A stretch of 20,601 nt of DNA from Candidatus Bathyarchaeota archaeon (GTDB lineage Archaea; Thermoproteota; Bathyarchaeia; Bathyarchaeales; Bathyarchaeaceae). The stretch is taken from positions 1-20,601 of the forward strand of contig JAOUJL010000013.1 of NCBI GenBank assembly GCA_029883255.1, written 5' to 3'. The notes under the pieces were generated by a model. The model saw only the letters and a program-made list of their open reading frames with translations, was not told the DNA's origin and ran no database searches. Below, piece after piece: positions 1 to 5,947 of this stretch (position 1 is the first letter of the stretch; the number at the start of each line of letters is the position of its first letter). Position numbers and translations under genes: made by a program.

Positions 1-473
1 GGCCAGACGAGAATGATGATTACGAGGATTACTACAATGATTATTGGTATTGTTGGGTCTACCGCTAGCCAGCCTATGTAAGATATTCGATATAGGACTC
101 GACCGTGGACGTTTTGTTCCGGTGTCCAGTAGGGTTCTTCGGTTGGGTTGGCGTCTCCTTTTGTTTTAACTTGGATTGTTCCGTTTGGTAGGGTTTGTGT
201 TTTTGTTACTCTGTGGATTGTGCGAGTTCCTTGTGGAGAGCTGAATACTACTATGTCTCCTGCTTGGATGTTGCTGGCTGGGGTTCCTTGTGTTATTATT
301 AGGTCTCCAACTTGTAGGGCTGGACTCATGCTTCCTGAAGCAACTGTAACGAAAGGTGTTTTGGTGGCCAAGAGTATTTGGAGACCGAAATAGATGGCAA
401 CGACTGAAACTAAGCTGATGAGTATTGTGAGGATGTTTATGACAAGTTTTCGGCGGTTAAGTTTATGCCTCAT
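1..473 (-). CDS. Archaeal/ER-type signal peptidase I (SipW-like), 3' end off the window
   Basis: Membrane serine peptidase that removes signal peptides on the outer face of the membrane. 157 codons are visible from the ATG at 473, and the frame leaves the window at position 1. The N-terminus is basic (MRHKLNRRK), followed by a membrane helix at about residues 11-36. The catalytic box SGSMSP gives Ser48, TIHRV gives His87 and KGDAN gives Asp107. A His in place of the bacterial Lys marks the Sec11/archaeal type. A second membrane helix (about 142-157) runs to the edge. It is close to the peptidase at 8184-8681, roughly 60% identical by eye from the SGSM box onward. A relic of a CPBP gene ends 15 nt upstream, so translation may have been coupled to it, and no strong Shine-Dalgarno site is seen. 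Family assignment is firm; the substrate is unknown. Confidence 0.9.
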   Translation of the reverse strand, partial: MRHKLNRRKLVINILTILISLVSVVAIYFGLQILLATKTPFVTVASGSMSPALQVGDLIITQGTPASNIQAGDIVVFSSPQGTRTIHRVTKTQTLPNGTIQVKTKGDANPTEEPYWTPEQNVHGRVLYRISYIGWLAVDPTIPIIIVVILVIIILVW

Positions 474-488
474 TGGTATGCGCCATTT

Positions 489-560
489 TTACTCTTCTAG
501 GCCGTATCTTTTTCGACGGATTCTTGGTTCCGCTATAATAAAGTCGAAAAAGATGTGTAT
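489..560 (-). pseudogene. C-terminal relic of a CPBP-family membrane protein
   Basis: The last 23 codons before the TAA at 489-491 read IHIFFDFIIAEPRIRRKRYG followed by LEE. They align without gaps to the C-terminus of the CPBP homologue at 11239-12063, which ends IIKEPAHVRRRYGLGE. Upstream of about 560 the frame stays open for some 35 codons but shows no similarity to the rest of that protein, and it lacks its membrane helices. I therefore read it as the surviving tail of a deleted or rearranged gene. It sits directly before the signal peptidase at 473, whereas in the intact locus a NosD gene and a DUF5305-like gene separate CPBP from the peptidase. The rest of 561-735 holds no gene that I can support. 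Confidence 0.6.
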
Positions 561-735
561 GGTTGGACCGTTAAAGAGACAGGCAGACAGGGGAAAGGAG
601 CCCAATTCTCCATGACTATACCTCAAATGAACAAGAATGGAGAAACAAACTATCGAATTGCGTCACCCTAACGACTAGCTTAAGCTCAAGATTGTTATGC
701 GAAAGTGTTTTCTTCATTCAATAGACGATTCTTTC

Positions 736-749
736 CTTAAATTTTTAAT
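736..749 (+). promoter_or_regulatory. TATA-like promoter of the beta-helix gene
   Basis: The stretch CTTAAATTTTTAA lies about 30 nt before the ATG at 774. That is the distance expected for an archaeal TATA box driving a leaderless or nearly leaderless transcript. No Shine-Dalgarno site precedes the start, which fits. The assignment is from spacing and composition only. Confidence 0.45.
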
Positions 750-773
750 GCAACCTAAACCAATGTGATAGTG

Positions 774-1604
774 ATGAGGTTGGTGAGATTCTCTGGGCGC
801 GCGCTAAGGCGATTCCGGAAATACCTGTCCTTTGCTTTAACTTTGATTGTGGCATTACTAGTGGCGTGTATTATCTACTATCAAATTTCCCCTCGCACTA
901 CAATCCCTCCAAGTCCAGTCAAAGTTTCTGATACAACAAAGAACGGTAGGATTTTTCGAGACGAAATATGGTCTGGGACAATAATAGTGACAGGTGACAT
1001 TTATGTTCCTGAAGGGGTCACCTTAACAATAGAACCAGGAACGATAGTATACATGACCGCTCACAACGATGACCAGCACACAGGTGAAGAGCATGTTAAA
1101 GATGAACTTACATGGGACCCAGAAAGTGAAGTTTGGAAAGATTTGTCTGCGACTAAAGAGTACACGCAATCTCACATATCTTGGAGTATAGAAGGAACAA
1201 TAAATGCTGTCGGAACACTAGATAAAATGATTATTTTCACATCCAATAGTAGTTTTCCCGCACATCTTGATTGGGATCATTTTGTAATTGAACCTAAGGG
1301 TAGTGGCACGTTAAAGTACTGCATATTCGAGTGGATGCATGCTGGACCAGCTTTGCAGAGTACAGATTCAGCCATATCTCAATGCATTGTGAGGCACATC
1401 TTTTGGGGAGGGATTCACGCTTACGGCGCATCCCCAGTCATAGAGAACAATTTGATAGAGGACATAGGTCATGAAGGAATCGACACGCTACGTTCCAGCG
1501 CAAAGATAAGACATAATGTGATTAAAGGTACGAGAACGGGAGGAATCGTAACCGATATGCAGGTTATGATGGAACCCCATCGACCATCGAAAACAACACA
1601 TTGA
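774..1604 (+). CDS. Beta-helix surface protein, 5' portion of a frameshifted gene
   Basis: N-terminal part of a secreted or membrane-anchored right-handed beta-helix protein. I start it at the ATG at 774 rather than the GTGs at 765/771, because this gives a basic N-terminus (MRLVRFSGRALRRFRKYL) directly before a membrane helix at about residues 18-38 and suits the TATA box at 736-749. After the helix comes an IWSGTIIVTGDIYVPEGVTL segment typical of the start of such proteins, then beta-helix rungs with NNLIEDIGHEGI- and RHNVIKG-type repeats. The frame ends at 1604 in a run (MMEPHRPSKTTH) unlike a beta-helix. The same helix continues cleanly in the frame of the next entry, so this is one gene broken near 1560. 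Loss of one G from a GGG run at 1562-1563 would explain it. The ligand is unknown. Confidence 0.7.
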   Translation: MRLVRFSGRALRRFRKYLSFALTLIVALLVACIIYYQISPRTTIPPSPVKVSDTTKNGRIFRDEIWSGTIIVTGDIYVPEGVTLTIEPGTIVYMTAHNDDQHTGEEHVKDELTWDPESEVWKDLSATKEYTQSHISWSIEGTINAVGTLDKMIIFTSNSSFPAHLDWDHFVIEPKGSGTLKYCIFEWMHAGPALQSTDSAISQCIVRHIFWGGIHAYGASPVIENNLIEDIGHEGIDTLRSSAKIRHNVIKGTRTGGIVTDMQVMMEPHRPSKTTH

Positions 1605-2557
1605 TAAATTCAGGTCCAATACACCTCCAAATGTATTCGAATGCAATAATAAGCAACAACAAGCTGATTCAGGGAAAGCATGAAGACGATCCAAAACCGA
1701 TAACTTATATGGGGTATACACTTGACAAGGGTAGCGGAACTACTGGTATTCTGCTTATGGACGAAGTCAATGTGACAATCGTCAATAACATTCTTTCTGG
1801 TGGTTTTGGGATTCATTACAACAATGTTACAAAAACCTTTGCAATACAGGATGGCATTCATGGTGCTGTTGCTGAAGGGCCAGTGCATGTAGAAATCAAA
1901 GACAATATCTTCAATGGCAGCGGGGGAATTAACTACCTAGATGAATCTGGCAAGAGATGGAAAAACATTGAAATATCAGGCAACATGTTCTACAATGTTT
2001 CCAGCAGCTTGTCACTCGAAAATGCTGGACTAGATAATATTATAGTTTTTCCACCATTTATCTGCGATTTTGAAAGTGGGAGTACCGGATGGATATTAGG
2101 ACAAGAATGGGGCATTGAACGGGAAGATGATAATGCTGTTTTGGATGGGTCGACACACTCTTGGGCAATAGCCGGCAGTATCTCATGGAGTGATTATAAT
2201 TTCACAACAAGGTTCAAGATGATTAATGGTACGGCGCATATAACCTTTCGATTAAGTGATAATGGAAGATACTATTTAGGGATCAGAGAAAATTATGCCT
2301 ACTTTGCCAAGGAAAAACCACTTGGTAGTCATTTTATAATAGAAGAGATTTTTACAACAATTGAGTCAGATACATGGCATGCCTTAAGACTTCAAATAAA
2401 CGAAAACAATATTCAGATATTCCTTGATGATGCACCTCTTGTTGTATATGCCGATGACGATCCATTACTATACGGGTCGATCGGTTTCGAAACACAGGAT
2501 AATTCACATTTTCACTTTGACGACATCAACGTCATCGTAATTCCAAAACATACTTGA
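1601..2557 (+). CDS. Beta-helix plus lectin-like domain, 3' portion of the frameshifted gene
   Basis: Continuation of the preceding entry in the -1 frame. The coding signal extends upstream of the TTG at 1601: codons from about 1559 read GYDGTPSTIENNTLINSGPI, a normal beta-helix rung. About 140 residues of helix repeats (SNAIISNNKLIQG, VTIVNNILSGGFGI, VEIKDNIFNGSGGI) lead to a C-terminal domain of about 165 residues. That domain contains ICDFESGSTGWI, a run of short beta strands and a closing SIGFETQDNSHFHFDDINV. This is the pattern of concanavalin-like (LamG / 3-keto-disaccharide hydrolase-like) glycan-binding domains. No C-terminal membrane segment is present. If the frameshift is real, the lectin-like domain would not be joined to the membrane anchor. 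Confidence 0.65.
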   Translation: MINSGPIHLQMYSNAIISNNKLIQGKHEDDPKPITYMGYTLDKGSGTTGILLMDEVNVTIVNNILSGGFGIHYNNVTKTFAIQDGIHGAVAEGPVHVEIKDNIFNGSGGINYLDESGKRWKNIEISGNMFYNVSSSLSLENAGLDNIIVFPPFICDFESGSTGWILGQEWGIEREDDNAVLDGSTHSWAIAGSISWSDYNFTTRFKMINGTAHITFRLSDNGRYYLGIRENYAYFAKEKPLGSHFIIEEIFTTIESDTWHALRLQINENNIQIFLDDAPLVVYADDDPLLYGSIGFETQDNSHFHFDDINVIVIPKHT

Positions 2558-2580
2558 TGTTTTTACCGGATAGGAGGCTC

Positions 2581-2880
2581 TCATAAAAAATATCTCACGC
2601 GCGCGCTTGTGTAAATTTCTAGTGCCATGGGAATCGATGCGCCCAGAGCTGTGAAATAGCCAGTAGTCGTTCCTATGAGAGCTCCCTTCAGATCGTCCCT
2701 GTTATCGTTTATGTTTTTGGCGCGCGCGCCAAGGTATTGGTTTAAGCATTTAAGCGTTAAAGATAGGGATCCAGAAACGCAAACGATTAGAGCGATGTTG
2801 CATTCGGACTCTCGTGTCCCATCAACATAGTCTTGTTGTGAGGTTTAGACGAGAATTTTTAGGAGCGCATACGCACGCAT
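2581..2880 (-). pseudogene. Small gene interrupted by one in-frame stop
   Basis: Read on the minus strand from the ATG at 2880, the frame gives MRAYALLKILV, a TAA at 2845-2847, then 87 further sense codons to the TGA at 2581. The second part looks like real protein: SECNIALIVCVSGSLSL, then KCLNQYLGARAKNINDNRDD, LKGALIGTTTGYFTALGASI and a polar tail. It has hydrophobic segments suggesting a small membrane protein. There is no start codon between the TAA and the first conserved-looking residues. It lies 43 nt downstream of the membrane winged-helix gene on the same strand. I do not recognise the family. The frame contains two GCGCGC elements, one as the 16-bp palindrome at 2717-2732. Confidence 0.4.
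2717..2732. repeat. 16-bp perfect GCGCGC palindrome
   Basis: TTGGCGCGCGCGCCAA is its own reverse complement. It is one of about 15 GCGCGC-containing elements in the window. Two others lie close by at 2598-2606 and 2896-2905 (GGCGCGCGCC, also a perfect palindrome). It falls inside the interrupted reading frame at 2581-2880, where it would encode LGARAK. Confidence 0.8.
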
Positions 2881-2914
2881 CAGGACAGCTCATGTGGCGC
2901 GCGCCGCTGTTTTG

Positions 2915-3726
2915 TTGCAGTTGCTATCTTCCTTTGATCGGAGCACCGCAGTTTGTACACTTGTCAGTAGTTGGATCATTCAACGTTTCGCAATTGGGGC
3001 AGGGTATTTTTACTACGATTTTTTCCGTCACTTTTTCTGTCACTTTTTGTGTCGGTCTTTCCCTTTCATATCCAGGCATGTACACTTCGGTCTCATCGAT
3101 ATGGAAGACTATTTCTTTCCTTTGCCGTAGTTCTGATAGCACCTTCACGATCTCACCTTGTGATATTCCTACTTTGGTGGCCAATTCAGGCAGTGATGTT
3201 CTACCGCAAAGCTTCAAATAACCGAGTATTCTGTTTTCTGTACCAACTTTCTTTTTCAAGTCGTAATCATGGATGTATCGACCGACTGCAATTACCACGC
3301 CACCTAGGATGAACGCTACCGCTAACTTATAAAACTCTTCACCGTTAGTCCCCCACAATACTTGTCTGAAGATTATTCCGATCTCGTCGATTGTGTTCGA
3401 GTTCATGGACCCTTGGATCAGAGGTATGATAATCCATAGTAAAAGGACGAGTGCCACAAATATCCATCCTACCCATCTTATGATTTTTCCAACATGGTCA
3501 AGTAGTCCCGTTTTCCATCCCTCTATATGAAAATTTTTTCATTCCACACTAGTTATTGGGAGAATGGTTGAAAGGCAACGTCGGGAAAGTTTGAATCCTC
3601 TTCTTTTTCAGCTACCATTCTTCTAGGAATTCAAGGGATCGTTTCACCAAATATGGTTTGTGAAAAAATCTTCTAGCAGATTCGCATAGAAAGATCTTTC
3701 AGAACAAAAGTCTAGCCCTAGAGTTC
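2915..3726 (-). repeat. Inverted duplication, left copy
   Basis: This segment, read on the minus strand, matches 17268-18090 read on the plus strand. It contains the whole membrane winged-helix/zinc-ribbon gene plus about 215 bp of upstream sequence. Similarity starts around GAAC..AGAC at 3726 and stops just past the stop codon: both copies read GGAAGATAGC, then diverge within a few bases. Non-coding upstream blocks such as TCTATGCGAATCTGCTAGAA are identical. No terminal repeats or transposase accompany it. Confidence 0.85.
2924..3511 (-). CDS. Membrane-anchored winged-helix/zinc-ribbon protein, copy 1
   Basis: Probable membrane-bound DNA-binding regulator of 195 residues. Two membrane helices come first (about residues 8-34 and 60-80), then DYDLKKKV. 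A winged-helix domain follows at about 90-145 (ILGYLKLCGRTSLPELATKV, GEIVKVLSELRQRK, then the wing). After it come a KVTEKVTEK linker and a C-terminal zinc ribbon CPNC-x10-CTNC with Cys171, 174, 185 and 188. No ATG, GTG or TTG precedes the first helix. The GTG at 3457 would cut into that helix and is GCA in copy 2. The frame is open to a TGA at 3539-3541, and codons upstream of 3457 differ from copy 2 almost only at synonymous positions. I therefore place the start at the ACG at 3511, 7 nt after GAGGG. The regulated genes are unknown. Confidence 0.8.
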   Translation of the reverse strand, partial: TGLLDHVGKIIRWVGWIFVALVLLLWIIIPLIQGSMNSNTIDEIGIIFRQVLWGTNGEEFYKLAVAFILGGVVIAVGRYIHDYDLKKKVGTENRILGYLKLCGRTSLPELATKVGISQGEIVKVLSELRQRKEIVFHIDETEVYMPGYERERPTQKVTEKVTEKIVVKIPCPNCETLNDPTTDKCTNCGAPIKGR

Positions 3727-3780
3727 ACGTCAGAATAGTCTTCTAAATGTGCTAGCGACAAGAGAAAGCGCGCGCTATTT

Positions 3781-5151
3781 TTAGAAAGGAAGTTTCGTGT
3801 CTTTTGGGGCGTGAGCTGTTGGTTCTTGCAGTAATCGCTGGCTGCACTCTTCAAGTTCTTTTTCAAGCCATTCCACTTGTTTCTCAAGTTTTCCCTTGTC
3901 TTTTGAAAGCTTTTCATTCTCGCTTCTCAGACTAATGTTTTCCGTGGAAAAAGACGAAACCTGCTTTCTTACGTCTCCTAATTCTTTCTCAAGCCTTGTC
4001 ACTTCTTCCTTAGGAGCCAGCTCTTCATGGAGATATTCAAGGAGGACGTCCGCTATTATTTTTCTTACGGCTTCTTCATAGTGGGGTTTGCGTGAAAGTG
4101 ACTCTGGGGCTTTGCCACTGGCGATTTGTTTGAGCCAGTAGGCATAGTTATAAAGGGCATCCACATCAGTGAGTTTGGATTTCAGTATTGAAGTTAAGCA
4201 GTGGGTCAAGCGAAGTTTGTTGCTTTTTCTGTTGGCTTCTGCATCTAATCTTTTGTTTTCCTCTTGTAACTCTTGCTTGGTTGCTTTCAAACTTACGATT
4301 TCGCCTCGAAGTTGATCGCGTGCTTCTCGAAATTCGAGACCCTCTTTCTTTAGGCTTTCAACTACAGGCTCTAGACTTTTCTTTTCATCTTTGAGGTCAA
4401 GAATTTCCCATTTGAGATTTTTTGCTTCTGCAGTTCTTTCGAGGAAAACCTTCGCATTGCCTCTGCAGACCTGAATTTCCTTGAGAAACTTTGGAATTTT
4501 AGATGTCTCTTCAACGGTATACTCATATTCACTTAGCGTTTTCTTGAGGGCGGAGGCGTAAGGTATCTCCTTTCTGACCAGATTGTTGATTTTTAGTTCC
4601 TGTTCAAGGTCGTCCCTATCATGTTTTTTCTTCTTCTTTAGCTTAGTGATTTCTCCTCGCAGTTTCGATATTTCCTCTTTGAGCGTGGTTCTTCTCTTCG
4701 CCATGATTGAAAGTTCTTTGGGCAGTTCCTCGTATGTTTTGCCAGTTCTCTCTTCCAGCTGATAGAATTCGGTTGCTTTGGAAGCAAAGTCTGCAAAAAC
4801 GTGCTGGTATTTATCGCACATTTTCAAAAAGCTCTTCAATTGGCTTGGCTTCAGATCGCGGGCCTTCATGAACCTGTATAATCTGGTGGCTGAGAGAAGA
4901 TTTGGTACTGAAACTTTTGTTTTTCTAGCTTCTTGTGCTAACTCCAAAAGGTGATCCACTGTGTCTTGAATGTTGTATTTAGCAGCTGCTTTTTCTATCG
5001 AGACTTCTTCCGCAGCCCCTATAAACTCTTCAAGATACTTGTGAGCGCTGCTGGTTGAAACGCCCATTTCTCCAGCTGTTTTTCGAAAAGAGTTGCCGGA
5101 AAAAAGTAAATCGATAATTCTGTTTATCTTCGCTTTCGATAAAGCTCTCAT
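3781..5151 (-). CDS. HTH domain plus long coiled coil, function unknown
   Basis: 456 residues. The first 45 form a helix-turn-helix of the transposase/recombinase-regulator type (KINRIIDLLFSGNSFRKTAG, then EMGVSTSSAHKYLEEF). Residues about 46-135 are helical. The rest is mostly heptad-rich coiled coil (about 140-210, 240-320 and 390-440) with runs such as KLRGEITKLKKKKKHDRDD and ENEKLSKDKGKLEKQVEWLE. There are no membrane helices and no catalytic motif of a transposase or ATPase. The start is clear: GAGGGT lies 6 nt before the ATG. Such an architecture could bridge or cluster DNA sites or act as a plasmid/element partition factor, but that is inference. It is the only gene here that looks like mobile-element cargo. 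Confidence 0.8.
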   Translation of the reverse strand: MRALSKAKINRIIDLLFSGNSFRKTAGEMGVSTSSAHKYLEEFIGAAEEVSIEKAAAKYNIQDTVDHLLELAQEARKTKVSVPNLLSATRLYRFMKARDLKPSQLKSFLKMCDKYQHVFADFASKATEFYQLEERTGKTYEELPKELSIMAKRRTTLKEEISKLRGEITKLKKKKKHDRDDLEQELKINNLVRKEIPYASALKKTLSEYEYTVEETSKIPKFLKEIQVCRGNAKVFLERTAEAKNLKWEILDLKDEKKSLEPVVESLKKEGLEFREARDQLRGEIVSLKATKQELQEENKRLDAEANRKSNKLRLTHCLTSILKSKLTDVDALYNYAYWLKQIASGKAPESLSRKPHYEEAVRKIIADVLLEYLHEELAPKEEVTRLEKELGDVRKQVSSFSTENISLRSENEKLSKDKGKLEKQVEWLEKELEECSQRLLQEPTAHAPKDTKLPF

Positions 5152-5175
5152 GGCTTACCCTCTCAATATGTCAAG

Positions 5176-5481
5176 CTAAACTTCAAGTTTGAAAGACAAA
5201 AACTTTGGGGTATGCAAAAAGCCGCGTGCGCCTCCAGAAAAACCCTGATAAGCTTCGTAATCTTGACTAGGGGTCGGACAGCAACCAGCTCTTTTCGCCG
5301 GCAGAATGGCTGTCGACGCTTCAATGTGCGAGTTTGGGTTGTTCGAATCGTTCGCATTGTCTGAGTTGTTCGAATTGTTCGAATAGCTGGGTTTCTTAGG
5401 ACAAGAAGGTAGGACTGCTGATGCTTTGTGGTTATGGAAAAATGATGTTGGTCTCCCTTTAGTTTCTGGAGGGAGTTTCAC
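5176..5481 (-). CDS. Doubtful low-complexity ORF upstream of the HTH-coiled-coil gene
   Basis: A 101-codon frame ends 24 nt before the ATG of the HTH-coiled-coil gene, in the same direction. It has an Asn/Ser-rich centre (SYSNNSNNSDNANDSNNPN) made by a 9-bp tandem repeat, flanked by Pro/Lys- and Gly-rich segments. There is no membrane helix, signal peptide or motif that I recognise. The intact repeat frame and the spacing to the next gene favour translation. The composition and the lack of a Shine-Dalgarno site argue against it. Confidence 0.3.
   Translation of the reverse strand: MKLPPETKGRPTSFFHNHKASAVLPSCPKKPSYSNNSNNSDNANDSNNPNSHIEASTAILPAKRAGCCPTPSQDYEAYQGFSGGARGFLHTPKFLSFKLEV
5339..5383. 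repeat. 9-bp tandem repeat (TTCGAACAA, minus strand), about 5 units
   Basis: On the minus strand the consensus TTCGAACAA/C recurs five times with point changes. Read in frame it gives SNN-SNN-SDN-AND-SNN. The unit contains the palindrome TTCGAA. Confidence 0.75.
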
Positions 5482-5706
5482 TTAGATCCAAAAAGTGATT
5501 TTAATGAAATTTTGTGAAAGCGCGCGCATGGCGAATGAAGGTGTGATTCGCACAACCAGCTTGTAGCCTGAGCGATAATATCTTTTTGAAATAGTAGTTC
5601 ATATGAGTTAACTGATTTGCCTTGGGGTTTGGCTTACCTGTACGACTAGCACGCGCACTCGCTCCTCTGTTAGATTGAAAAGGAAGAAACTGGGCGGGAT
5701 GGGGCT
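5482..5706. other. Stretch without a recognisable gene
   Basis: Frames here are short and have no protein-like features. A GCGCGCGC element lies at 5520-5527, directly followed by ATGG. I see no other signal. Confidence 0.5.
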
Positions 5707-5821
5707 TTATGGCGTCACAGAGAACGTTGCAAAATCGCCAGCCGTGTGTGTAGCGTCCAGGTATGTGTAGGTGTAGAAGACGGTCAACTGCCACGTGCCC
5801 GCCTTAGCGCGCGCGCGCGCG
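5707..5821 (-). pseudogene. Decayed C-terminal fragment of a beta-rich secreted protein
   Basis: Minus-strand codons from about 5808 to the TAA at 5707-5709 read AKAGTWQLTVFYTYTYLDAT followed by HTAGDFATFSVTP. This alternation of aromatic/hydrophobic and polar residues looks like the last strands of an extracellular beta-sandwich. Upstream the frame runs straight into the 15-bp GC run at 5807-5821 (as ARAR) and then into the pyrimidine-rich terminator region, so no N-terminal portion exists. It is probably a gene remnant truncated at the GC element. I do not recognise the family. Confidence 0.35.
5807..5821. repeat. (GC)n run, 15 bp
   Basis: GCGCGCGCGCGCGCG is the longest of the window's GCGCGC elements. 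It is a perfect alternating purine-pyrimidine tract able to adopt left-handed DNA. It sits exactly at the break between the decayed fragment (5707-5808) and the terminator-like tract downstream of the beta-helix gene. Confidence 0.85.
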
Positions 5822-5824
5822 ACA

Positions 5825-5945
5825 TCAAAGGAAGAACAATAAAAGAAAGGGAAGATCCTTGATAGAAAAGTCAAAAGGTTAACAGAAAGAGAAGAAGAGA
5901 AAAGAAAGAGAAATACAGCGGAGAGGAAAAAGAGAGAACGCTCGC
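5825..5945 (-). terminator. Pyrimidine-rich terminator region after the NosD-like gene
   Basis: Directly after the stop codon at 5948 the minus strand is almost pure pyrimidine for about 120 nt, with several T4-T5 runs (CTCTCTTTTTCCTCTCC, CTTTCTTTTCTCTTCTTC). Archaeal RNA polymerase terminates at U-rich tracts without needing a hairpin, so this is a good terminator candidate for the 12063-5948 gene cluster. Confidence 0.5.
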
Positions 5946-5947
5946 GC

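Noticed and set aside
148..615. Two plus-strand frames of 81 and 73 codons
   Set aside because: They are shadows of the minus-strand signal peptidase and CPBP relic; the minus strand carries the recognisable motifs.
3781..5151. HTH-coiled-coil protein as a transposase
   Set aside because: After the HTH there is no DDE, Ser- or Tyr-recombinase motif, only coiled coil.
5330..5390. GTTCGAA strings resembling a tRNA T-loop
   Set aside because: They are units of the 9-bp tandem repeat; no acceptor or anticodon stem surrounds them.
5501..5794. 97-codon minus-strand frame
   Set aside because: No protein-like features. The overlapping frame at 5707-5808 is far more protein-like.
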